From Triparma columacea (lineage: Eukaryota; Sar; Bolidophyceae; Parmales; Triparmaceae), in contig BRYA01000814.1 of assembly GCA_030267965.1 (NCBI GenBank), forward strand, positions 1 to 12,048: 12,048 nt of DNA, written 5' to 3'. Below are positions 1 to 9,814 of the stretch, in pieces. The notes below the pieces were generated by a model that searched no databases, was not told the origin of the DNA, and was given only the letters and a program-made list of their open reading frames with translations. A program made the position numbers and the translations under genes. Every line of letters starts with the position of its first letter. Positions within the stretch are counted from its first letter, which is position 1.

Positions 1-82
1 CCCTAACCCTAACCCTAACCCTAACCCTAACCCTAACCCTAACCCTAACCCTAACCCTAACCCCAAACCTAACCCTAACCCT
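1..82. repeat. Telomeric CCCTAA repeat array (left chromosome end)
   Basis: Ten perfect CCCTAA units fill positions 1-60. They are followed by about 22 bp of degenerate units (CCCCAAA, CCTAA, CCCTAA, CCCTCA). The C-rich strand reads 5' to 3' inward, as expected for a left chromosome end whose 3' overhang is TTAGGG. The array is short, so either the assembly clipped it or only the proximal part was kept. Degenerate units on the inner side are usual at the telomere/subtelomere junction. Confidence 0.97.
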
Positions 83-559
83 CACTTTTCTCCAAAACTA
101 CACTCACCCTTCTTTAACTCATCTTCATACACATCCACTACTCTTATACACATCATTCCACCTATACTCTCCTCTTTTCTACTCTCACTCTTTCATTCCT
201 CTAACTTCCCCCTACAACTACACTCACTCTCCTTCAATTCATCTTACTACACATCTAATACACTTCAATTATACTCATAAACCACTATAACACTGCCACA
301 TTTCTTCAAAGCTCCAAACACATTCACTACACTTTCTTTATTCTCCACAAATTACCATAACACCTCCACATTCTCCAAAATTCCATACACATACACTACA
401 CTACCTAAATACTCACAAACTACTATAACCCTCCCACAATACATTTACTACACTTCCATTAAACTCACAAACCACTATAACTCTCCCACAATACATCTAC
501 TACACCTCTACAATATCCCCAACAATACCAAATTAAATCAATTTATCCTACAAATTATT
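83..559. repeat. G-depleted subtelomeric spacer with degenerate tandem repeats
   Basis: This stretch has no supported gene. On the + strand I count only two G residues (near 295 and 311) between 61 and 559; the rest is A, C and T. Two degenerate repeat families are visible. One begins near 96 and recurs near 216 (aactacactcac, then ...cttcaattcatctt-like sequence), a spacing of about 120 bp. The other carries the core accactataac followed by ct.ccaca, starting near 281, 351, 419 and 471, with a ctacac element between cores. The base bias matches the telomeric C-strand, so the spacer may derive from decayed telomere-like repeats; that origin is inference. Confidence 0.8.
281..510. repeat. Degenerate subtelomeric tandem repeat, about 52-70 bp period
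   Basis: Four imperfect copies of a unit with the core accactataacnctnccaca start near 281, 351, 419 and 471 (spacings about 70, 68 and 52). Between cores lies a second conserved piece resembling acatttactacac. The copies differ by point changes and short indels, so this is an old array. Confidence 0.6.
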
Positions 560-574
560 GTTCATGTTTGTGTA

Positions 575-580
575 TTTATT
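575..580 (-). terminator. AATAAA poly(A)-signal-like hexamer overlapping the stop codon
   Basis: On the minus strand the last codon and stop read GAA TAA ATA, so AATAAA sits across the stop codon of the large ORF. If it is used, the 3' UTR would be very short and would end inside the C-free subtelomeric sequence. Other AT-rich stretches between 530 and 575 could serve instead. Many protists do not require this hexamer. Confidence 0.35.
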
Positions 581-3500
581 CTTCAATCTCATCTTCCATC
601 GGTACAAGACTGCTTACTTTATACTTCCCACCTCCTACCCCTATAATCTCTCCACCATCAGCGCCTCCAACACTTGCTCTCCTAACACTTGCTCTCAAAG
701 CACCTGCTAGACCACCCTCAGCTTCAGCACCAACACTTGCTCTCCTAACACTCTCTTTCCTTCTAGCATCTCCATCTGCTGGAATGAACTCTACTGGCAC
801 TCTAGCTCTCATTTTTTCATCAAACCACTCTGGTTTCTCTACTTCCCAGATCTCCCAGTTTGCCTCTACCCAAGCTTTCACTTCCTCTTCAATTGGTTTC
901 CAATGATGCCTTGATGTATTGAAGACAGTATCAGCCTTCTTTCCGGCGTCTTGATGATTGTGGTATTTTTTTATTGTTAAACCTTTTCCAGTCTCAGAGC
1001 TAAAAAATGTACCCAAGTAATTTCTCTCAATGAAAAAGAAAAATACTGCAAACGACACTACTGTACATGGTATAAATATCCCAACTACTCTCCATGCCAG
1101 TGTGAGCGCATTCTCTGCAACATCTCCCCTTTCAGCTACTAATATAGCTACTGGAAGACTTCCCATCGTCAAAACAAATCTAAACGTCCAATACCTCCCT
1201 CCAACCTCATTTGGGTGCCTAAACTGCACAATTGATGTAAAGTCTGTCACAACTTTTACCACCACTCTACTGAAAATGCTACTCAATATTTCTGCATTGC
1301 CACCAACAGGAAGCCAATACCAAAAGTCTCCTTTTAAGACCTTCGCCAACAAATACAGAAGCATCTCAGCACCAACATAGAGAGAGACCCATTTACCACC
1401 AAGTAGCCCTAACACTACTATTGTCATGCACCTTAACACTAGCATACCTGCGCTAAAGAATATCATTGAAACAAATATAATAGATCTTTTGGTGGGATTT
1501 GCAGGTATATACCCATAGAAGTCAGGCACTTGCTCTCTTTTCACTGGGTTGGTGTCAAAGTCATAACTGATACTTGCAGATGCAAATCCTGTTACCAATG
1601 CTGAAACCAAAAGTGAGAACCAAGCTGCTCTTGAAATATTTCCTTTGTTTGTTGCAATAGCCATGAGTTGGATAATTACTCCGGGTATAGCCTCAGCAAA
1701 CATCTCAATACATTTCATGCCAGTCAACTCTGTCAGTGCATCTGTTGCTTGTCCAGCCTTTTGTTTTTCTCCCTTTGCTACCCTGTAAGCATCAACAGCA
1801 GGCTTAAACCCAATCAAAATAGGAAACCATTCCCTTAACACCCTCAACATCCCCAACTTCCTGTTCACTGCCCAGACTACAAACATTTGGATCCCAATTG
1901 ACACTGCCAAACTCGCCAAAGAAGCCTTGAAGTATGCATCGTTCTCATCTCGCCGAAACATGTATGTCACATAAACATCAGTCAGCAAATCAGACATACT
2001 AGTAATAGCCCCAATAGTAACTCTTGCCTTTAAGCCTAAGGTAGACTTCATGAATAGTTTCATAACTATCTCCTCAAGCATGGGCCTTAACCACTCTTGT
2101 TCATTCATGACTTCTTGCACTTCAGTGAATTGATTCGCCCACTCATCTACAGCATGAGCAGCAGTCGCTGTTGTCAACATTACTGCTGTCATTGCACTCC
2201 CAATTTCCCAACCCCTGGCTTCCTCCTCACTCTTAATCTCTCCTTCATTTGTCGCTCTCCTTTTAAATTTGTTCACAACCACAGCATACAGCATAGTTCT
2301 CATGAAACCATGCTGCTCTGTAATCTCTTTCAGTGTCCTATTCGCAACAATAAACTCCCTCACAGCCTCAACTTTACTGTCCCCAACATTCCTTTTCTTC
2401 ACTCTCTCCATCAGCTGCTCTCCAAACCTCCTCCCATCCTGTTCCCCTGCTTCAGTGGTCTTCAGTAGGTTGTCAAAGTAGTAAGCAGCATCAGTTGCCA
2501 TGCCAAGCTGCTTGATCACACTCTGTTTGCTGGCAGTTTTACCTAAACCCTTGCGTATAGTCATCATTTCAATGTCTGTCTTCTTTTTTCCGACCTCAGA
2601 AATTTTCACTGCTGTGAATGATGTGAATGCTTTTGTTTTTAAGCCAATCGTGGTACTGCTCAGTGAGCTTACAATTGATTCTATCCTGGTACCGCTCAGT
2701 GAGCTCAGTGAGCGTTTTGGTGCAAATACTTCTTGGGGTTCGAACCATTGGTCACCTGTAATTACATGTGTGTTGTTGTTAACTCTATGAAGCTCAAGCT
2801 GGGATTCACCTCCTTTTTTAAGGCCCCAGAAGTATGCTGCAACTTCCTTGTGGGATACTCTCACAGTTATTGAAGTCTTTCCCCATCCCATTCTCTTCTC
2901 TGCCTTAATCATTGTCGTTCCAGTCAAGCCACTACTGATCTCTTGAGCTCCGTCAATCTCGTCAAAGTGACTTTCAATCCCTGGTGCTCCCTCAATTGCA
3001 ATCTCCTCAAACTTTGCAATGATCTGCTGTCTTTTGAAGGCGTCAATCTCTTTGCTCATGTCAAACTTCTTCCTCATTATTGAGACTTGTGCAAGAAACC
3101 TTGTAAAAAGCTTGTTCACAATGGAAGAGAAGAAAACACCGCCAAGGTCTATATTTGATGTAAATGTCACTGATGTTTGTGGAACACCTCCAATAGGGTC
3201 AAGTGGCTCAAACACCCATACTGTGTGAATCTTTACTAAAATATTTCCAGCCTTCACTGGAAAGTCTACCTGAAGTTCGTCTGTATCTGCAACATCAATA
3301 ATTACTTTGCCGTCATCTTGCTTGAACCAGGTCACTTTACTCCGCCCATCACGATGGGTAGAACCAGGGAGACCGAAGTCCCTTGTTGTGATGTAGTAGA
3401 GAGTGTGGGGGTTCACATTGATGACTTTCAAGAAGGTTATTCCTCTCTTCTTAGCTTTCTCCGCCTTCTCCCTGCTGTCTAGATCGACTATTACATGTGC

Positions 3501-6179
3501 TGCACACTCCTCAACACTAGCATCAACCACAGTAGTGGCAAAACCAGTCCCACTGCTTGCCCCATCAACATGAACTAGCTTCATCTTGACCCTCTCATCA
3601 GGACTCTTCAAATCATCAAAATTCCTCCCCTCCTTGCACTTTTCATAGAACTCCTTTCCCTTCCTGATTGCATCCTTCTCCTCCTTGGTATAATCTTGAG
3701 GTTCATTCTTGATGATGTTGGCAAGAGAGGCCAGTGCAGCTTTATCAATCCCATCATCCCGCCTGAAGGAATCCCTGAGTACTGCTATCGTACTTAGTAC
3801 TCGTGGTATTGTTCTGTCGACAATTTTGACTGGAATATGCCCCCCTGTGTCCATGTATTGGGTCAATGTAAGTTTACACTGGAGAACACCATTATAGTCC
3901 TCAATATTCTTGGCAGTGAGAATGCCACTTGTTGTTGCCCGCACAAGCTTTCCTAGATTTCCCCCATAGTCTACCTGCTCTTCAGCTGGGACAAATGCTA
4001 CAGACATGGTGTCATCTTGGCGTCCCTTTTGCAATACATATCTCATCACAAACTCTCTTTTGTGTAGAGGGTATGGGAGTTTCTTGACTATTGCAAACAG
4101 CTTCTCATTTACCCTTTCCTCTCCCCATTTCCTTATTTCCAGCCTTGCAGGGTTCCCTTCCTCTCGACTCAGTGCCATTCTTTCTCTGCTGCAGTACTCA
4201 AAGAACCAAGCAGCTGCTTCCTCTGCTGAGCAGTCGGCAAGGCACTCAGCTCTTCCAAAACCGAGTGTCTTTTTTCCTTTCTCCTGCTGCTTGTACTTGA
4301 TCTCCATCTTCACTCCCTCATAAGGTGACTCAAGAGGCCTCCACCCTCCTTCCTCCTCCCCACCAAAGAGCTTCTCAAAACCCATTCGACCCTTTAAAGT
4401 TGCCCTAAAAGTTGCCCTACTCTTCCAGCTCGTTTTCTTCAAGCTCTTAGTTTTTCCTCCTTCCTCCTCCCCACCAAAGAGCTCTTCCAACTCCCCAAAC
4501 ACCTTCTTCTGGTCCTCCTCCAACTCAACACCCTCCCTCATCCTCTCCACCAAGGCCCCCCTGACCTCGGCATCAACCTCCTTCCCGTTCCTCTTGAACT
4601 TCTCCTTTACTTTGTCGGCCCATTTTAGGTTTGACTTGCAAAGACTTATCTTGATAGCTCGGGGAAGAGTAAGGGTCTCCTTCAAGTCTACTGACTGAAT
4701 TTGCAGAACAGTGCAGATGTTTGGCGTAACTTCAGTGATGATGTAAAGGCCTGTTGTTTCTCCTACAGTGTGCTTACCATCTATTCTCACGGCTTCTCTT
4801 GTCCCTGTGTACTCCTTTAGGGGGGAAAAGGCAAAGAGGAACTGGTTCTTCTCGTTACTGCTTTTTTGCTGCTTCCATGAAAGCCACCCATTGAAAAGGC
4901 GAGGTTCGTAAGGTGCTGGAAGCCTTTTACCTGCTGAGTACTGGAGTGATCTCGTTTTATCTATCCCACTGAAAACCTTCCTGGGAAGGTTGCCATTGCT
5001 TTCTTTGTGTAACAGCCATGACTCATAGGTGTCAATCTCAACTAAATCTGCCAGAACATTGGCTGCTGAACAATCAACCACACAGTGAGAAATCCCGAAC
5101 ACTTGATCTGTAACCTCGGTAACGAACACTGGATCTGTAACCTCGTTAACAAAAATAAACTTCTCTACATCAAGCTTCAGTGTCTCTGGTAGCCTCTTGG
5201 CATTTTTGGTGAAGCTGACAAGTTTCAGTCTTCCTTTGATCATGTTGTTTTCAGCTGTGGTCAGAGCTGGTGCGTTTGGAATAAACTCCTCCACAAAGTG
5301 CTTCTTCCTCCGCTCGTCAATGACTGCAGGCTGTCTGAACTTTTTCCTGACTTCATCGAGAATTCCCTTCAATGAGGTATAGGCAGACTTGGTGTACTTT
5401 TTCCCGTTACTTTTGAAACTAGGGCGCGCACTGATGAAACTAGGGCGGGCACTCTTGAAACTAGGGCTCGCACTCTTTGAGCTTTTGTTTGTGCTAATGC
5501 CAACTTCCGATTTTGTCCCTGTTACCCTCTCCTCTGCCTTAAGAGTTCCCACCATGGTGGCTGCAGTTTGTCCAAACTCAAAGTCGGTGAAGCTGAACTC
5601 CCCCTTAATGACACCTCGTTTGACAGTCTTGGTATTTGTTGACGCTAGAATTTTGACAAGCATCGCAGTTGCCTCATCAGAAAGATCGTCCTCATCAAGG
5701 GGTGCCAACTCCATAATAATCGTCGATTTGTCAGGAGATACTACTTTGATGTCGAGGAGAAATTCAACAAACTTATTCCCGCTGCTGTAGTGCTGCCAGT
5801 AGACGAGTCTGCGAATGACTCCTCCCTCTTTGTCATACTCCTGGAGGGTCTTCCTTCGGAACTTGCCCTGCTCACAATCGGTGAAGAGAAAGTCAATGAT
5901 CTTGTCACGCTCGTTGTGGAAAACATCAGCGAGCTCCATAATCTTGACATCGACGCCGGTAGAGTTGTCTATGAGGCCTTCAATGGCTCCTCGGTCGTCC
6001 AGAAGCTTGACAAGTTTGACTTGTTCGAGACCAAGAGCTGCATAATCGATATCTACGGGGCCATGTATTGCAGAGGGGGTGTGATTGGGGCCTGAGGGGG
6101 GCTCGGAGGCGAGGTTGGTCTTGCCAGCATCATTCACGACTCCCGCTTGCTCGTCCTCCTGCTTGGGGCTAACGTTCAT
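576..6179 (-). CDS. Giant multi-START-like, XKR-like polytopic membrane protein (1867 aa)
   Basis: One uninterrupted ORF with no introns. The start is the first ATG after a CT-rich leader; the stop is TAA. Residues 1-235 are acidic and mixed, perhaps holding a degenerate module. START-like modules (StAR-related lipid-binding fold) are suggested at about 363-530, 637-800 and 866-1035, with a partial one at 1088-1160. Each opens with a related stretch: VDCSAANVLADL (368), ADCSAEEAAAWFF (648), VDASVEECAAHVI (885), VRVSHKEVAAYFW (1106). Residues about 1384-1716 contain 8-9 hydrophobic segments. Features such as SDLLTDVY (1396) and EMFAEAIPGVIIQL (1492) recall XK-related scramblases. The tail has a Trp-rich stretch (W1760, W1770, W1775, W1778, W1785) and two VRRASVG motifs (1811, 1832), which look like basophilic kinase sites. 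Inferred role: membrane-anchored lipid sensing, transfer or scrambling. There is no signal peptide, so the START modules are probably cytosolic. The ORF is near certain; the START assignment is likely; the XKR assignment is tentative. Confidence 0.85.
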   Translation of the reverse strand: MNVSPKQEDEQAGVVNDAGKTNLASEPPSGPNHTPSAIHGPVDIDYAALGLEQVKLVKLLDDRGAIEGLIDNSTGVDVKIMELADVFHNERDKIIDFLFTDCEQGKFRRKTLQEYDKEGGVIRRLVYWQHYSSGNKFVEFLLDIKVVSPDKSTIIMELAPLDEDDLSDEATAMLVKILASTNTKTVKRGVIKGEFSFTDFEFGQTAATMVGTLKAEERVTGTKSEVGISTNKSSKSASPSFKSARPSFISARPSFKSNGKKYTKSAYTSLKGILDEVRKKFRQPAVIDERRKKHFVEEFIPNAPALTTAENNMIKGRLKLVSFTKNAKRLPETLKLDVEKFIFVNEVTDPVFVTEVTDQVFGISHCVVDCSAANVLADLVEIDTYESWLLHKESNGNLPRKVFSGIDKTRSLQYSAGKRLPAPYEPRLFNGWLSWKQQKSSNEKNQFLFAFSPLKEYTGTREAVRIDGKHTVGETTGLYIITEVTPNICTVLQIQSVDLKETLTLPRAIKISLCKSNLKWADKVKEKFKRNGKEVDAEVRGALVERMREGVELEEDQKKVFGELEELFGGEEEGGKTKSLKKTSWKSRATFRATLKGRMGFEKLFGGEEEGGWRPLESPYEGVKMEIKYKQQEKGKKTLGFGRAECLADCSAEEAAAWFFEYCSRERMALSREEGNPARLEIRKWGEERVNEKLFAIVKKLPYPLHKREFVMRYVLQKGRQDDTMSVAFVPAEEQVDYGGNLGKLVRATTSGILTAKNIEDYNGVLQCKLTLTQYMDTGGHIPVKIVDRTIPRVLSTIAVLRDSFRRDDGIDKAALASLANIIKNEPQDYTKEEKDAIRKGKEFYEKCKEGRNFDDLKSPDERVKMKLVHVDGASSGTGFATTVVDASVEECAAHVIVDLDSREKAEKAKKRGITFLKVINVNPHTLYYITTRDFGLPGSTHRDGRSKVTWFKQDDGKVIIDVADTDELQVDFPVKAGNILVKIHTVWVFEPLDPIGGVPQTSVTFTSNIDLGGVFFSSIVNKLFTRFLAQVSIMRKKFDMSKEIDAFKRQQIIAKFEEIAIEGAPGIESHFDEIDGAQEISSGLTGTTMIKAEKRMGWGKTSITVRVSHKEVAAYFWGLKKGGESQLELHRVNNNTHVITGDQWFEPQEVFAPKRSLSSLSGTRIESIVSSLSSTTIGLKTKAFTSFTAVKISEVGKKKTDIEMMTIRKGLGKTASKQSVIKQLGMATDAAYYFDNLLKTTEAGEQDGRRFGEQLMERVKKRNVGDSKVEAVREFIVANRTLKEITEQHGFMRTMLYAVVVNKFKRRATNEGEIKSEEEARGWEIGSAMTAVMLTTATAAHAVDEWANQFTEVQEVMNEQEWLRPMLEEIVMKLFMKSTLGLKARVTIGAITSMSDLLTDVYVTYMFRRDENDAYFKASLASLAVSIGIQMFVVWAVNRKLGMLRVLREWFPILIGFKPAVDAYRVAKGEKQKAGQATDALTELTGMKCIEMFAEAIPGVIIQLMAIATNKGNISRAAWFSLLVSALVTGFASASISYDFDTNPVKREQVPDFYGYIPANPTKRSIIFVSMIFFSAGMLVLRCMTIVVLGLLGGKWVSLYVGAEMLLYLLAKVLKGDFWYWLPVGGNAEILSSIFSRVVVKVVTDFTSIVQFRHPNEVGGRYWTFRFVLTMGSLPVAILVAERGDVAENALTLAWRVVGIFIPCTVVSFAVFFFFIERNYLGTFFSSETGKGLTIKKYHNHQDAGKKADTVFNTSRHHWKPIEEEVKAWVEANWEIWEVEKPEWFDEKMRARVPVEFIPADGDARRKESVRRASVGAEAEGGLAGALRASVRRASVGGADGGEIIGVGGGKYKVSSLVPMEDEIEE
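666..753 (-). repeat. 63-bp in-frame repeat encoding two VRRASVG motifs
   Basis: A segment starting near 666 (ccaacacttgctctcctaac) recurs near 729, a 63-bp period equal to 21 residues. On the minus strand it encodes the VRRASVG motifs at residues 1811-1817 and 1832-1838, close to the C-terminus. RRxS is the classical recognition pattern for PKA-type kinases (family knowledge), so the duplication may have doubled a phosphosite. Confidence 0.75.
4346..4483 (-). repeat. Dispersed in-frame repeat encoding LFGGEEEGG, 111-bp spacing
   Basis: About 27 identical bases (cctccttcctcctcccc then accaaagagct) occur at about 4346-4372 and 4457-4483. They encode LFGGEEEGG at residues 567-575 and 604-612 of the large protein, in the linker between the first and second START-like modules. 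A 12-bp tandem repeat (aaagttgcccta, near 4396-4420) lies between them and encodes RAT-F/RAT-L. The linker therefore looks as if it grew by slippage or local duplication. Confidence 0.75.
5098..5151 (-). repeat. 27-bp in-frame tandem duplication
   Basis: The motif beginning aacact.gatctgtaacctc is present twice with a 27-bp period (5098 and 5125). It encodes EVTDPVFVT and EVTDQVFG at residues 346-362, immediately before the first START-like module. Few differences separate the copies, so the duplication looks fairly recent. Confidence 0.8.
5414..5477 (-). repeat. 21-bp tandem repeat, three copies, encoding SARPSFK
   Basis: Three copies of tgaaactagggcncgcactn start at 5414, 5435 and 5456 (21-bp period). 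On the minus strand they encode SASPSFK, SARPSFI and SARPSFK (residues 236-256) in a basic, Ser-rich, probably disordered linker after the N-terminal region. The basic and aromatic character could suit membrane or lipid contact, but that is inference. Confidence 0.85.
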
Positions 6180-7246
6180 GCTGAAGAGGGGGGGGAAGGC
6201 TGAAAGGTGGAAGGTTAGTTTGTGGATAAGTGAGGTGTTTTTTGAACCGGTATCGGTCTTGACGAGATGATGAGGGGCAACAAGAGTTTTCGCTAATTAA
6301 TATACGGCGATTGACTCCAGTGCAGTCAACCAACCCCACAGTCCTGGTCGAGGCACCATGGTAGATTTGAGCTGAGCTTAAACATGTATTTTTACGTTGC
6401 GGTCTTTTCTTCCTCAATTTACGTCTCGTACCACCCGAGCTTGGGTCTCCATGCACATTCTTACCTTCAATGAAGCTTACAGGGGCTAATTCTTGGGGTT
6501 TACTTTAGCTGAGTGCGGGAGGGGGAAAGGGGGGGGGATGGTGAGTGATAAAGGGTGATATATTCGTCAAAAGACCTCCGAAGTTTCCGAAGTAGGACAA
6601 TGTTAGCCCGGGAGTGTAGCTAAAATCCCGTCGGGGTTCTCATGAAGATGAATAATCCCTGGGATTCGGAATTTACTGGTTTCGGGGGAGCTCTGGTGAT
6701 TTCTATTCACGGCCGAATTTGTGTTTCTTTTGCATTAAACGCGCCAACTAATAGACAGTGGTCACTCCTCGTACGTCCTCACCTCTAAGATCTCGCTTTT
6801 CTTGGTTCTTTTCCAAAATTAAAAATTTGGTTCAAAGCAGGTGCATTTACTAAACTCCCAGGGCCGTACCGGTGCCCTCCCTCATTCACCTTCGGTCGCC
6901 AAAGCGCTGAAAACGCCATTAAAAGCCAACGTATTTGCTTTCCCCAACGACATTCGATCTTCAGTCAAGATCCCAAGGAAGGGGGAGGAGTGAACAAGAA
7001 CAAGAACGGGAACGGACAGGGCGACCGAAGGAACAACACGGTAAGATGAGCGACTTTCTGCCAACTTCGGGGAGTGGGGGAGGCCAACTCTGAACCAGGC
7101 AAGCTGAAGGCGAAAACACGCGACAAGCACGGAATTTACAAATCACATATACATGATGTTTTTCATTCATACATATCGTAACTTCGTACAATTTAAGTAG
7201 CTCTTCGGCTCCGCCCCCGCTCTCTTAGCCATTCCCGCCGCCTCGA
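6180..7246. other. Intergenic region between the large gene and RPT6
   Basis: About 1.07 kb between the start of the large ORF and the stop of RPT6. Short open frames here (for example minus 6169-6456 and 6882-7130) show no recognisable family, and I do not call them genes. Visible items are a G-run block near 6515-6540, a short direct repeat (ccgaagtttccgaagt near 6579), a TATA-like site near 6300 and a minus-strand splice-donor-like GTAAGA at 6464. It should contain the RPT6 3' UTR (right side) and the promoter and 5' UTR of the large gene (left side). No tRNA or other RNA gene was recognised. Confidence 0.6.
6297..6304 (-). promoter_or_regulatory. TATA-like element upstream of the large gene
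   Basis: The minus strand reads TATATTAATTAG here, about 118-125 bp before the ATG at 6179. It is the only TATA-like AT cluster in an otherwise mixed promoter region. If the 5'-UTR intron discussed in the findings (6181-6464) is real, this element would fall inside the intron and could not be the core promoter. Confidence 0.3.
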
Positions 7247-8864
<1,618 letters not shown>

Positions 8865-9139
8865 GACTGCGGCAGAGGCAAGGGGGAGAGAGAGAGAAAG
8901 AAAGGGAGATAGAGAGAGGCGGGGGGAGAGGTTAGTTTTCTGCTATTTGAGAAGTTATGAAGTCTATGTGGCGATGGTGCGTAGTTTAATATGTAATTTG
9001 ATGCTGGGTACAGGAGAGAGTCGGTTTAGGTCTGAGTCTGTGTAATATTTTTGAAGTCAAATTGAATCCTCTGTCAGGCTCTATTTCAATTTTTGGATCA
9101 ATGGGTACGATCGAGGACGATTCGGTGGCACTTCTAGGG

Positions 9140-9151
9140 ATATATATATAT
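9140..9151. promoter_or_regulatory. (TA)n stretch, possible TATA region upstream of RPT6
   Basis: Six consecutive AT steps, about 280 bp upstream of the RPT6 ATG. The sequence is symmetric, so it cannot indicate direction. It could be a core promoter element if RPT6 has a long 5' UTR or a 5'-UTR intron; otherwise it is a simple microsatellite. Confidence 0.2.
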
Positions 9152-9281
9152 GATTGTGAGTAATTTGTCGTTAATATATCTTATCTTACTTAAATTGAGA
9201 GGAAATTGAGAAGGAGGAAATGAGGAGGTGTCTCTGTCTCTTCGCAAAATTCGACAAAACGCCATTTCCGCGGGCTGGGAT

Positions 9282-9303
9282 AATTGACAACCGGTTGTCA
9301 ATT
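9282..9303. promoter_or_regulatory. Perfect 22-bp palindrome with an extra half-site
   Basis: AATTGACAACCGG followed by TTGTCAATT is its own reverse complement over 22 bp with no spacer. A third copy of the arm, ATTGACAACC, lies at 9310-9319 in direct orientation to the left arm. Two abutting inverted half-sites plus a direct one look like an operator or dimeric transcription-factor site. The centre AACCGGTT fits Myb-type (CNGTT) and Grainyhead/CP2-type consensus sequences from general knowledge. It sits about 420 bp upstream of RPT6. A role is inferred, not shown. Confidence 0.5.
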
Positions 9304-9814
9304 CCTTCGATTGACAACCCAAAAAATAAATTAGCCAAATTAGCCCACAAACCTTTAGAATTGGCTCCGTAGTGACATGATCTGATCCACATACGTGCTA
9401 GTTCTACGAGAGGAGGTTTAATGTTTTCAGAAGAGTGGACAAACACCTTTCTCTACCAGTACTTTTCCCTCACCCGGGATCACTCCACAAAATACCACTG
9501 TTCACCTGATATACCATATCTCTAACGCGCTTTATTCTTTACGGTATTTCAAATACGATCGATTTCGCCCGTGAATATGTTGGATTTTTAAATGACGCAG
9601 CTTTAGTGTTGTTTGAGGGTAGGTGAGGAAAGAGGGCAGGCGGGGATGGGAGAAGGATGGAAGGGAAGGGGGGGGGAGGGAACGGCGACAAAGGAATGGC
9701 TTGTGATCGTCGTGATGCAATGCGTAGGGGCTTATAGTTCGTTGTTTGGTGATAATGGGGGGAGGGTGGTTACAAGAAAGGGAAGGGGTGGGGAGGGTTA
9801 TAGGGAAGGGAAGG

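Noticed and set aside
568..906. + strand ORF and the many other + strand ORFs between 568 and 6270
   Set aside because: They are antisense shadows of the 1867-aa minus-strand frame, with low-complexity Ser/Pro/Leu composition and no family match.
2738..2748. ggggttcgaacc, tRNA T-arm-like
   Set aside because: It falls inside the large ORF and has no matching acceptor, D or anticodon arm around it.
6169..6456. 95-aa minus-strand ORF overlapping the start of the large gene
   Set aside because: It overlaps the large gene's first codons in another frame, has no family resemblance, and the region is better explained as promoter, 5' UTR or UTR intron.
9282..9303. Palindrome as an intrinsic (rho-independent) terminator
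   Set aside because: The setting is eukaryotic, there is no loop and no U-tract, and it is far from any gene end.
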